Source: Comamonadaceae bacterium (GTDB taxonomy: Bacteria > Pseudomonadota > Gammaproteobacteria > Burkholderiales > Burkholderiaceae_C). Taken from it: a DNA stretch of 64,000 nt. The notes below the pieces were generated by a model. That model saw nothing but the letters and a program-made list of their open reading frames with translations. It searched no databases and was not told the DNA's origin. The position numbers and the translations under genes were made by a program. This document shows positions 17,635 through 26,817 of the stretch, one piece after another. The DNA lies in the NCBI GenBank assembly GCA_021299875.1, contig JAJTEW010000002.1:310001-374000 (forward strand), read 5' to 3'. Positions within the stretch are counted from its first letter, which is position 1. Each line of letters begins with the position of its first letter.

Positions 17635-18247
17635 GTCCGCAGCCGGGGCCATGTACGTGCGGTTCAGCAGGCGCGGCGCGGACCGGGATGGCGATGCGCT
17701 TGCCTGCTGACGGTGCTGCATGTTCGTGGCTGTGTCCATGTTCGTGGCTGTGCCCATGCCCATGCCCATGTGCAGAAGCGCTGTGGTCGCCGTAAGCCCC
17801 GCTTTCCGGCTCGAAGGATTCAGACACCTCGATCACCGTCATGTGCATGGCGCGCAGCATGTCGGCCAGCACATGGTCGGGCTCGATCTTGAGGTGGTCG
17901 GGTTGCAGCTCGATCGGCACATGGCGGTTGCCCAGGTGGTAAGCGGCGCGGGTCAAGTCAAAGGGCGAGCCGTGCTCGGCGCAGGCGGTGATGCGCAGCA
18001 CGGCTTGCGGCGCGGCTTGCACCCGCACCAGCGAGCCGTCTTCGGCCACCAGCACATCGCCGCCGCGCACCACGGCGCCTCGGGGCAAGAACACGCCAAG
18101 CAAGCGGCCTTGGCTGTCGGTGACGTCAAAGCGGCTTTTTTGGCGGGTGTCCCAGTCCAGGGTGATGCTGCTGGCGCGTTGCACCAGCACGCGGGCCAGG
18201 CCGCGGCCTTGGGGCATGAGTTTGGAGCAAATGAGCAGAGCGGACAT
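17624..18247 (-). CDS. ureE: Urease accessory nickel metallochaperone UreE, His-rich tail
   Basis: A 207-aa nickel chaperone. The N-terminal peptide-binding domain includes [19 protein letters not shown] and [14 protein letters not shown]. The C-terminal metal-binding domain holds the key His in [21 protein letters not shown] region (about residues 90-110) and [15 protein letters not shown] helix. The tail after residue 155 is exceptionally His-rich: [17 protein letters not shown] and again [11 protein letters not shown] at the very end, able to hold several Ni2+ ions. The tail is encoded by short tandem repeats (17721-17774). Seven bases separate it from ureC, and the ureF start lies inside its last codons. 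Confidence 0.95.
   Translation of the reverse strand: MSALLICSKLMPQGRGLARVLVQRASSITLDWDTRQKSRFDVTDSQGRLLGVFLPRGAVVRGGDVLVAEDGSLVRVQAAPQAVLRITACAEHGSPFDLTRAAYHLGNRHVPIELQPDHLKIEPDHVLADMLRAMHMTVIEVSESFEPESGAYGDHSASAHGHGHGHSHEHGHSHEHAAPSAGKRIAIPVRAAPAEPHVHGPGCGHGH
17721..17774. repeat. Short tandem repeats coding for the UreE His-rich tail
   Basis: Two 18-base units (17721-17738 and 17739-17756) differ at one base and run on into 6-base copies of TGCCCA. They encode alternating His with Ser, Glu or Gly. This is coding microsatellite expansion, not a CRISPR. Confidence 0.8.
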
Positions 18248-18253
18248 GGGCCT

Positions 18254-19972
<1,719 letters not shown>

Positions 19973-19973
19973 G

Positions 19974-20303
19974 TCAGTTGCCTTGTGTTTTGTGCGCAGC
20001 GAGTGCGCCTTGGGTCAGACCCCGAAAGCCGTACACCTTGCGATCGCCCGCATAGTCCACCAGTTCGACCGTGCGTTGTTGGCCCGGTTCAAAACGCACC
20101 GCCATGCCCGAAGCGATGTTCAGTCGCATGCCTTGTGCTGCGCTGCGGTCAAAGCGCAAGCCCGCGTTGGTCTCGGCAAAGTGGTAGTGCGAGCCCACCT
20201 GAATCGGGCGATCGCTGGCGTTGTGCACCACCACCGTGCAGGTTCGGCGGCCCAAGTTCAGGGCGTGTTGGCCGGGGTCGATCAAAAATTCACCGGGGAT
20301 CAT
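19974..20303 (-). CDS. ureB: Urease beta subunit
   Basis: A 109-aa structural subunit of the three-chain bacterial urease. It begins [19 protein letters not shown] and contains [26 protein letters not shown], the most conserved urease beta stretch (described here as residues about 30-55), then [18 protein letters not shown] and [11 protein letters not shown]. It sits between the small membrane-protein gene and ureC; the stop is one base from the ureC start. Normal length. Confidence 0.97.
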   Translation of the reverse strand: MIPGEFLIDPGQHALNLGRRTCTVVVHNASDRPIQVGSHYHFAETNAGLRFDRSAAQGMRLNIASGMAVRFEPGQQRTVELVDYAGDRKVYGFRGLTQGALAAHKTQGN

Positions 20304-20312
20304 GTTGCCCCC

Positions 20313-20492
20313 TCACTTGTGGCGGCCGATGGCCCAGAGGCCCAGTGCCAAAGCGATGACTGCGACAAAACCCATGACGTCCGTGGCGTGCCAGTGGCTG
20401 CCCCACAAGCCGTGCCCTTCGTGCGCCCAGACGGGGGCATGCAAGCAGGCGAGCGCCAGGGCGGTGGTAACAGAGGGTGAAAAGGTGTTCAT
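20313..20492 (-). CDS. Small HupE/UreJ-like membrane protein between ureA and ureB
   Basis: A 59-aa protein with a signal-like first helix (residues 1-23, ending PVWA) and a second hydrophobic helix at 39-55. Between them lies AHEGHGLWGSHWHATD, a His-rich loop reminiscent of the start of HupE/UreJ nickel permeases, which are far longer (about 190 aa, five or more helices). It lies between ureA (17 bases away) and ureB (9 bases away) in the operon, so it should be made with urease. A role in periplasmic nickel capture is inference; it could also be a degenerate remnant of ureJ. Confidence 0.72.
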   Translation of the reverse strand: MNTFSPSVTTALALACLHAPVWAHEGHGLWGSHWHATDVMGFVAVIALALGLWAIGRHK

Positions 20493-20509
20493 GGTGAGAC
20501 TCTCTCGCT

Positions 20510-20812
20510 TCAAACAATCGGTTGGTGCACGGTCACCAATTTGGTGCCATCGGGAAAGGTGGCTTCGATCTGGATGTCGGGGATCATTTCGGCGATGCCG
20601 TCCATCACATCGGCACGGGACAACACGGTGCGGCCCTCGCTCATCAGTTGGGCCACGGTTTTGCCGTCGCGTGCGCCTTCCATCACAGCGGCGCTGATCA
20701 GGGCGATGGCTTCGGGGTAGTTCAGCTTCAGACCCCGGGCCTTGCGGCGTTCGGCCAGCAGGGCAGCGGTGAAGATCAGCAGCTTGTCTTTTTCGCGGGG
20801 GGTCAATTCCAT
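20510..20812 (-). CDS. ureA: Urease gamma subunit
   Basis: A 100-aa structural subunit beginning [18 protein letters not shown], followed by [20 protein letters not shown] and [15 protein letters not shown], all canonical for UreA, and ending with [15 protein letters not shown]. It is the first gene of the urease operon. Upstream lies a sigma-54-like promoter (20858-20873) with the expected start about 35 bases before the ATG. No strong Shine-Dalgarno sequence precedes it. ureD, which is usually just upstream, is absent here. Confidence 0.97.
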   Translation of the reverse strand: MELTPREKDKLLIFTAALLAERRKARGLKLNYPEAIALISAAVMEGARDGKTVAQLMSEGRTVLSRADVMDGIAEMIPDIQIEATFPDGTKLVTVHQPIV

Positions 20813-20857
20813 TTTGGTGCGCGGTGAGCGTATTGGTGCATTGAATGGCTTGCATCA

Positions 20858-20873
20858 AGCAAATTGCGTGCCC
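20858..20873 (-). promoter_or_regulatory. Sigma-54 type promoter for the urease operon
   Basis: On the minus strand GGGCACGCAATTTGCT matches the -24/-12 consensus (TGGCACG-N4-TTGCW) at all but the first base, with exactly 10 bases between the invariant GG and GC. The predicted start is near 20847, 35 bases before ureA. Confidence 0.7.
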
Positions 20874-20935
20874 TTTATAGAGGGGTCGAAAAATTTCCAG
20901 AGAAATGATACGGTTTTCAGGGTTCTCCCTAGGGT

Positions 20936-20951
20936 TGGCACGGTGATTGCA
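20936..20951 (+). promoter_or_regulatory. Sigma-54 type promoter for the urt operon
   Basis: TGGCACGGTGATTGCA is a full match to the -24/-12 consensus with 10 bases between GG and GC. The predicted start is near 20963, about 55 bases before urtA. This implies RpoN plus an NtrC-type activator and induction by nitrogen limitation. Confidence 0.82.
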
Positions 20952-21017
20952 GATGGAGGTGAGCGCTGTTTTTCGGTGCGTGTTTGAACAACCTACCTTC
21001 CTGATTGGAGCGATCTC

Positions 21018-22298
21018 ATGATGAACCGACGTGGCAACCTCAAAGCCCTTGCAACAGCAGCCGCTATCGCAGCGGGCAGCTTGACCTTTGCACAACATGC
21101 CCAGGCCCAAGCCGGCAACACCATCAAAGTCGGCGTGCTGCACAGCCTGTCGGGCACCATGGCGATTTCCGAGACGGTGCTCAAAGACACCGTGCTCATG
21201 GCCATTGACGAGATCAACGCCAAGGGTGGTGTGCTGGGTAAAAAGCTTGAGCCTGTGATTGTGGATCCAGCCTCCAACTGGCCTTTGTTCGCAGAAAAAA
21301 CCAAGCAACTGCTCGGCCAAGACAAAGTCTCGGTCATTTTCGGTTGCTGGACTTCGGTGTCGCGCAAGTCGGTGCTGCCCGTGGTCGAAGAAATGAATGG
21401 CCTGCTGTTCTATCCCGTGCAATACGAAGGTGAGGAGCTGTCCAAAAACGTGTTTTACACCGGCGCTGCACCCAACCAACAAGCCATTCCTGCGGTGGAT
21501 TATTTGATGGGCAAAGACGGTGGCTCGGCCAAGCGTTGGGTCTTGTTGGGCACCGACTATGTGTACCCCCGTACCACCAACAAAATTTTGCGTGCTTACC
21601 TCAAAAGCAAGGGCGTGAAAGATTCGGACATCGACGAGAAGTACACCCCTTTCGGTCACAGCGATTACCAGACCATCGTGGCTGACATCAAGAAATTTTC
21701 AGCCGGTGGCAAGACGGCGGTGGTGTCCACCATCAACGGCGACTCCAACGTGCCTTTCTACAAAGAGTTGGGCAATGCGGGCCTGAAGGCCAAAGACGTG
21801 CCTGTGGTTGCTTTCTCGGTGGGTGAAGAAGAACTGCGCGGCGTGGACACCAAGCCTTTGGTCGGTCACTTGGCGGCATGGAATTACTTCATGAGCATCA
21901 AGAACCCCGCCAACGACGAGTTCACCAAAAAGTGGGCGGCTTATGCCAAGGCCAAAAACATTCCTGGCCACAAAGACAAGCCACTCACCAACGACCCGAT
22001 GGAAGCCACTTACATCGGCATCAACATGTGGAAGCAAGCGGTGGAGAAAGCCAAGTCGACCGACACCGACAAGGTGATCGCGGCCATGGCCGGTCAGACC
22101 TTCAAGGCGCCCAGCGGCATCACCAGCAAGATGGATGAGAAAAACCACCACCTCCACAAGTCGGTGTTCATTGGCGAGATCAAGGCAGACGGCCAGTTCA
22201 ACGTCGTCTGGAAAACACCTGGCCCCGTCAAAGCCAAGCCCTGGAGCCCTTACATCCCGGGCAACGACAAGAAGCCTGACGAGCCTGCCAAGAAATGA
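21018..22298 (+). CDS. urtA: Urea ABC transporter substrate-binding protein UrtA
   Basis: A 426-aa periplasmic binding protein of the amide/urea branch of the branched-chain amino acid transporter family. The signal peptide carries a twin-arginine-like start (NRRGNLKALATAA) and ends near AQAQA. The mature part begins TIKVGVLHSLSGTMAISE and has the UrtA marks IFGCWTSVSRKSVLPVVEE, LLFYPVQYEGEE and LLGTDYVYPRTTNKILRAYL. GGAG lies upstream of the ATG at 21018. It leads the urtABCDE operon, opposite the urease operon, so urea uptake and hydrolysis are co-located. Confidence 0.97.
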   Translation: MMNRRGNLKALATAAAIAAGSLTFAQHAQAQAGNTIKVGVLHSLSGTMAISETVLKDTVLMAIDEINAKGGVLGKKLEPVIVDPASNWPLFAEKTKQLLGQDKVSVIFGCWTSVSRKSVLPVVEEMNGLLFYPVQYEGEELSKNVFYTGAAPNQQAIPAVDYLMGKDGGSAKRWVLLGTDYVYPRTTNKILRAYLKSKGVKDSDIDEKYTPFGHSDYQTIVADIKKFSAGGKTAVVSTINGDSNVPFYKELGNAGLKAKDVPVVAFSVGEEELRGVDTKPLVGHLAAWNYFMSIKNPANDEFTKKWAAYAKAKNIPGHKDKPLTNDPMEATYIGINMWKQAVEKAKSTDTDKVIAAMAGQTFKAPSGITSKMDEKNHHLHKSVFIGEIKADGQFNVVWKTPGPVKAKPWSPYIPGNDKKPDEPAKK

Positions 22299-22317
22299 TG
22301 GTTTGAACACGGCCTGA

Positions 22318-22347
22318 AAAAGGGGAGGGCGCAGTCCCTCCCTTTTT
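22318..22347 (+). terminator. Attenuating hairpin between urtA and urtB
   Basis: A 12-bp stem (AAAGGGGAGGG arm against CCCTCCCTTTTT) with a 6-base loop and a T-rich 3' side. It probably stops part of the transcripts and protects urtA mRNA, so that the binding protein is made in excess. Confidence 0.7.
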
Positions 22348-22358
22348 GATTTGAAGAA

Positions 22359-23951
22359 ATGAGCAAGATGAAAAGATGGTTGTTGAAAGGCGCGTGGATC
22401 GCCAGCGCCTTGTGCGGCCTTTCGGCCGCACAAGCCCTGACGATGGACGAAGCCAAAGGGATGGCCGTGGGCGACAGCGATGCCCGCGTGGAGGCCATCT
22501 CCCAAGCGGTGGCCCAAGGCAGCGAAAAAACCGCCGCCTATTTGCAAGCGCTGGCCGATGACGTGGTCAAGATGGCAGGCGATCGTGTGATCGTGGTGCG
22601 CGACGGGCAAGGCCTGGACCCCGTCACCGGACAAGCGGTTTCGGTGCCAGCCGATGCCGAAGATGTGATGCTGAACAACCGCCTGCGTGGCGAGATCGAC
22701 ACGGCCCTGGCGGCCTTGAAGTTGTTCAGCCCCGATGTGAAGCTGCGCAGGCAGGCGGCCTTGGCCCTGCTCAAAGAACCCGATGCCAGCCGCGCCGCAC
22801 TGCTCGACCAAGCTTTGGCGGCTGAAAAAGACCCCACGGTGCAAAGCTTGGTGCGCCAAGCCCGCGCAGCGGCCCTGTTGAGCAGCGAGGCGGCGAATGA
22901 CCGCTTGCAGGCCGCCCGAGAGTTGGCGGGCAGCAAACAGCCCGAAACACTTTTGTTACTGAACCAGCAACTGGCGCAAGAGCAAGAACCTGCGGTCAAA
23001 AAACAAATCCAGTTGGCTTTGACCCAAGTGCAGGGCAGCCTGCGCTGGGGCGAGCGCTTGGGGGCCATGTTCACCGGGCTGAGCTTGGGCTCGATCTTGT
23101 TGTTGGTGGCACTGGGCCTGGCCATCACCTATGGCCTGATGGGCGTCATCAACATGGCGCATGGCGAGTTGATGATGATCGGCGCTTATGCCACCTATGT
23201 GGTGCAGGCCCTGTTTCGCGAGCATTTATCGGGCGTGTTTGACGCCTACCTGTTTGTGGCGATGCCAGCGTCCTTCCTCACAGCGGCCTTGGTGGGCGCA
23301 GTCATGGAGCGCGCGGTGTTGCAGCATTTGTATGGCCGCCCGCTCGAGACCCTGCTGGCCACCTGGGGCATCAGCTTGGTGCTGATGCAAGGCGTTCGCA
23401 GCCTGTTTGGCGCGCAAAACGTGGGCGTGGAAAACCCTTCCTGGATGAGCGGCTCGCTGCAACTGCTGCCCAATTTGCAGCTGCCCTGGAACCGGGTGCT
23501 GATCATCGTGTTTGCCTTGGCGGTGTTGGTTGGGGTCGCTCTCTTGATTGGTAAAACCCGGCTGGGCTTGTTCGTGCGCGGCGTCACGCAAAACCGCCCC
23601 ATGGCCTCGTGCATGGGCGTGAACACGGCCCGCATCGACACCTATGCCTTTGCATTGGGTTCGGGCATCGCGGGCCTGGCGGGCTGCGCGCTCAGCCAGG
23701 TGGGCAATGTGGGTCCTGATCTGGGCCAAAGCTACATCGTGGATGCCTTCATGGTGGTGGTGCTCGGTGGTGTGGGCCAGCTGGCAGGTACGGTGTATGC
23801 CGCGCTGGGCCTGGGCCTGGTCAACAAGTTGCTGGAAGGCTGGACGGGCGCGGTGCTCGCCAAGATTGCCGTGCTGGTGTTCATCATCATCTTCATCCAG
23901 AAGCGCCCGCAGGGGATCTTCGCGATGAAGGGGCGCAGCGCGGAGGCCTAA
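22359..23951 (+). CDS. urtB: Urea ABC transporter permease UrtB
   Basis: A 530-aa permease. It has a signal-like N-terminus and a periplasmic extension of about 220 residues with helical repeats, a hallmark of UrtB among LivH-type permeases. The membrane domain starts near GLSLGSILLLVALGLAITYG and contains GVINMAHGELMMIGAYATY and VDAFMVVVLGGVGQLAGT. It works with UrtC in the inner membrane and is powered by UrtD and UrtE. The start at 22359 lies 11 bases after the hairpin; an ATG four codons on is an alternative. Two bases separate it from urtC. Confidence 0.95.
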   Translation: MSKMKRWLLKGAWIASALCGLSAAQALTMDEAKGMAVGDSDARVEAISQAVAQGSEKTAAYLQALADDVVKMAGDRVIVVRDGQGLDPVTGQAVSVPADAEDVMLNNRLRGEIDTALAALKLFSPDVKLRRQAALALLKEPDASRAALLDQALAAEKDPTVQSLVRQARAAALLSSEAANDRLQAARELAGSKQPETLLLLNQQLAQEQEPAVKKQIQLALTQVQGSLRWGERLGAMFTGLSLGSILLLVALGLAITYGLMGVINMAHGELMMIGAYATYVVQALFREHLSGVFDAYLFVAMPASFLTAALVGAVMERAVLQHLYGRPLETLLATWGISLVLMQGVRSLFGAQNVGVENPSWMSGSLQLLPNLQLPWNRVLIIVFALAVLVGVALLIGKTRLGLFVRGVTQNRPMASCMGVNTARIDTYAFALGSGIAGLAGCALSQVGNVGPDLGQSYIVDAFMVVVLGGVGQLAGTVYAALGLGLVNKLLEGWTGAVLAKIAVLVFIIIFIQKRPQGIFAMKGRSAEA

Positions 23952-23953
23952 AC

Positions 23954-25117
23954 ATGAAAAAATTTGAACTTCCCACCCCTGCCCCTTTGATGGGTCGCCA
24001 AGCCTGGTCGGCGTTTTTGCTGGCGCTGATTGTGGTGGGCGTGCTGGCCCCGGTCTTCAACTTGTGGGTGCCCGAGAGCAGCCCCTTTCATTTGAGCGAC
24101 TACGCCATTGCCTTGATCGGCAAGATCATGTGCTACGCCATCTGCGCGCTGGCCATGGACTTGATCTGGGGCTACACCGGCATCTTGTCGCTGGGCCACG
24201 GTTTGTTCTTCGCATTAGGCGGCTACGTCATGGGCATGTACCTCATGCGCCAGATTGGCCAAGACGGCAACTACAAAAGCGACTTGCCCGACTTCATGGT
24301 GTTTCTGGATTGGAAAGAACTGCCCTGGCACTGGATGCTGTCGGACAGCTTTGGGGCCACGCTGGCGCTGGTGGTGTTGGTGCCGGGTGTGATCGCTTTT
24401 GTGTTCGGCTACTTTGCCTTTCGCTCGCGCATCAAGGGCGTGTATTTTTCCATCATCACCCAAGCGTTAACCTATGCTGCCATGCTCTTGTTTTTCCGCA
24501 ACGAAACCGGGCTGGGCGGCAACAACGGCTTCACCGATTTCAAGCGCATTCTTGATTTGCCCATCGCCACACCCGGCACGCGGATGACGCTGTTTGTCAT
24601 CACCGGCCTGACCTTGTTGGGTTTTTATCTGTTCTCGCGCTGGCTGGTGGGCAGCAAGTACGGCCGCGTGTTGATGGCGATTCGCGATGCCGAAACGCGG
24701 GTCATGTTTTCGGGCTATTCGCCGCTGCCTTACAAGCTCAGCATCTGGGTCATCTCGGCCGTCATGTGCGGCATTGCCGGGGCTTTGTACGTGCCGCAGG
24801 TGGGCATCATCAACCCCGGCGAGATGAGCGCGGCCAACTCGATCGAGATCGCGGTGTGGGCGGCGGTGGGCGGGCGCGGCACATTGATCGGCCCCATTGT
24901 GGGCGCGTTTTTGGTCAATGGGGCCAAGAGTTGGCTCACGGTGAGCGCACCTGAGTTTTGGCTCTACTTTTTGGGCGCGCTGTTCATTGGCGTGACCTTG
25001 TACATGCCGCAGGGTGTTGTGGGCTTGGTGCGCAAAGTCTGGCGCAAACGCGAGACAACGCAACCGCCGTCTGAACCCACGCCGGATGCAAAAGATCAGA
25101 AAGGCGGTGCCGCATGA
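23954..25117 (+). CDS. urtC: Urea ABC transporter permease UrtC
   Basis: A 387-aa LivM-type permease with about ten membrane segments. Conserved stretches include AMDLIWGYTGILSLGHGLFF, ALGGYVMGMYLMRQIG and the EAA-like loop SKYGRVLMAIRDAETRVMFSG, followed by GIAGALYVPQVGIINPGEM. The short tail after LVRKVWRKRE is polar. Overlap with urtD is four bases (ATGA), typical of the conserved urt operon. Length and motif order are normal. Confidence 0.96.
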   Translation: MKKFELPTPAPLMGRQAWSAFLLALIVVGVLAPVFNLWVPESSPFHLSDYAIALIGKIMCYAICALAMDLIWGYTGILSLGHGLFFALGGYVMGMYLMRQIGQDGNYKSDLPDFMVFLDWKELPWHWMLSDSFGATLALVVLVPGVIAFVFGYFAFRSRIKGVYFSIITQALTYAAMLLFFRNETGLGGNNGFTDFKRILDLPIATPGTRMTLFVITGLTLLGFYLFSRWLVGSKYGRVLMAIRDAETRVMFSGYSPLPYKLSIWVISAVMCGIAGALYVPQVGIINPGEMSAANSIEIAVWAAVGGRGTLIGPIVGAFLVNGAKSWLTVSAPEFWLYFLGALFIGVTLYMPQGVVGLVRKVWRKRETTQPPSEPTPDAKDQKGGAA

Positions 25118-25989
25118 CGCCCGATCTGCTGCAAAGAGGCGCTGAGCGCGTAGCCCGCGTGGCCCAACAACGCGCCCAAGCCACAGAATCCGGTGGCCGC
25201 AGCGCGGGCTATGGCCGCGTGGTGCAAGACGCCAGCCAAGTCGATGTGACGCATGGCCGCATCCTGTATCTGGAAGACGTGAGCGTGAGCTTTGACGGCT
25301 TCAAGGCCATCAACAAGCTGTCGCTCGACATCGCACCCGGTGAACTGCGTTGCATCATTGGCCCCAACGGCGCAGGCAAGACGACCATGATGGACATCAT
25401 CACCGGCAAAACCCGCCCAGACGAAGGTCGGGTTTTCTTTGGCAGCACCATCGACTTGCTGCGCCACAACGAACCTGCCATCGCGCAGCTGGGCATCGGC
25501 CGCAAGTTCCAAAAGCCCACCGTGTTTGAACACCTGAGCGTGTTTGAAAACCTCGAGCTGGCCCTTAAAACTCCCAAGGGCGTGAAAGCCTCGATGTTCT
25601 TCAAGCTTGATTCACGCCAAAGCGACCGCCTGGCCGAAGTGCTGCACACCATCCACTTGGCGGACAGCGTGAGGGTGCAGGCGGGCACGCTCAGCCACGG
25701 CCAAAAGCAGTGGCTGGAGATTGGCATGCTGCTCATGCAAGACCCCAAGTTGTTGCTGCTCGATGAACCGGTGGCGGGCATGACCGACCACGAGACCGAG
25801 CGCACCGCAGAGCTGTTCTTGACACTCAAAGGCAAGCATTCACTCATGGTGGTGGAGCACGACATGGGCTTCATCCGCACCATCTCGGACATCGTCACCG
25901 TGCTGTGTGACGGCGCGGTGTTGGCCCAAGGCACGCTCGACCAGGTGCAGGCCGACGAGCGGGTGATCGAAGTTTATTTGGGGCGCTGA
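25114..25989 (+). CDS. urtD: Urea ABC transporter ATPase UrtD
   Basis: A 291-aa LivG-type ATPase. About 45 residues precede the domain; then come ILYLEDVSVSFDGFKAINKL, Walker A GPNGAGKTTMMDIITGKTRP, the signature SHGQKQWLEIGMLLMQDP and Walker B LLLLDEPVAGMTDHE. The switch His is in MVVEHDMGFIR. The signature reads LSHGQ instead of LSGGQ, as is usual in UrtD. The N-terminal stretch is longer than in many homologues and is probably unstructured, but no better start with a ribosome site was found. Confidence 0.96.
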   Translation: MTPDLLQRGAERVARVAQQRAQATESGGRSAGYGRVVQDASQVDVTHGRILYLEDVSVSFDGFKAINKLSLDIAPGELRCIIGPNGAGKTTMMDIITGKTRPDEGRVFFGSTIDLLRHNEPAIAQLGIGRKFQKPTVFEHLSVFENLELALKTPKGVKASMFFKLDSRQSDRLAEVLHTIHLADSVRVQAGTLSHGQKQWLEIGMLLMQDPKLLLLDEPVAGMTDHETERTAELFLTLKGKHSLMVVEHDMGFIRTISDIVTVLCDGAVLAQGTLDQVQADERVIEVYLGR

Positions 25990-25991
25990 AC

Positions 25992-26696
25992 ATGCTGGAA
26001 GTTAAGAACATTCATCAGTACTACGGCGGCTCTCACATCCTGCGCGATGTGAGCTTGAGCGCCGAACAAGGCCAAGTCACGGTGCTGCTGGGGCGTAACG
26101 GCGTGGGCAAAACCACGCTGCTCAAATCGCTCATGGGTTTGGTGGCGATCAAAAGCGGCAGCGTGGTGCTGGATGGCAAAGACCTGAGCAGTGCCCAACC
26201 TTATGAACGGGCCGCAGCGGGTGTGGGCTATGTGCCCCAAGGCCGCGAAATCTTTGCGCGCCTCACAGTCGAAGACAACCTGCGCATGGGCCTAGCCACA
26301 CAGCCCGGCAGCACACCCATCCCGCCTGAGTTGTTTGAGTTGTTCCCGGTGCTCAAGCAGATGCTGCACCGCCGAGGTGGCGACTTGTCGGGCGGTCAGC
26401 AACAACAACTGGCCATTGCGCGGGCCTTGGCTGCCAAGCCACGCTTGCTGATTTTGGACGAACCCACCGAGGGCATCCAGCCCAGCATCATCAAAGACAT
26501 CGGCCGCGTGATTCGCCAGCTGGCCGATGTGGGCTTGCAAGGCCAGCGCATGGCGGTGCTGCTGTGTGAGCAGTACTACGACTTTGCCGAAGAGCTGGCC
26601 GACCAGTATTTGGTCATGGAGCGTGGCGAGGTGATCGCACGCGGGCCGGGGAGCGAGATGAAAGAAAAGAACATTCGGCAGTTGGTGGCGATTTGA
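25992..26696 (+). CDS. urtE: Urea ABC transporter ATPase UrtE
   Basis: A 234-aa LivF-type ATPase, two bases after urtD. Walker A is LGRNGVGKTTLLKSLMGL, the signature is LSGGQQQQLAIARALAAKP, and Walker B is LLILDEPTEGIQPSI, with CEQYYDFAEELADQY near the switch region. UrtE forms a heterodimer with UrtD on the inner membrane side. It is the last gene of the urt operon. No clear terminator follows before the TonB-dependent receptor gene. Confidence 0.96.
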   Translation: MLEVKNIHQYYGGSHILRDVSLSAEQGQVTVLLGRNGVGKTTLLKSLMGLVAIKSGSVVLDGKDLSSAQPYERAAAGVGYVPQGREIFARLTVEDNLRMGLATQPGSTPIPPELFELFPVLKQMLHRRGGDLSGGQQQQLAIARALAAKPRLLILDEPTEGIQPSIIKDIGRVIRQLADVGLQGQRMAVLLCEQYYDFAEELADQYLVMERGEVIARGPGSEMKEKNIRQLVAI

Positions 26697-26817
26697 GGAG
26701 CCGGATGTTGAAGTGTTGTTGGTGTAAGTCGGCTAAGCAGCGAAAGCAGTCATTCAAGTCGCAAAGTTCGACTAGAATTTTCCTGCACCTTCGGCCTAGA
26801 ACTTGCGAATTAAACAG

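Noticed and set aside
17721..17774. Short tandem repeats as a possible CRISPR
   Set aside because: Units are 6-18 bases, contiguous, without spacers, and code for the UreE tail.
20824..20840. Possible full NtrC site near ureA
   Set aside because: Only the right half GGTGCA fits; the left half matches two of six positions, so it is not listed as a feature.
26697..26817. Possible riboswitch upstream of the TonB receptor
   Set aside because: No cobalamin or other known box, and no stable terminator pair was seen.
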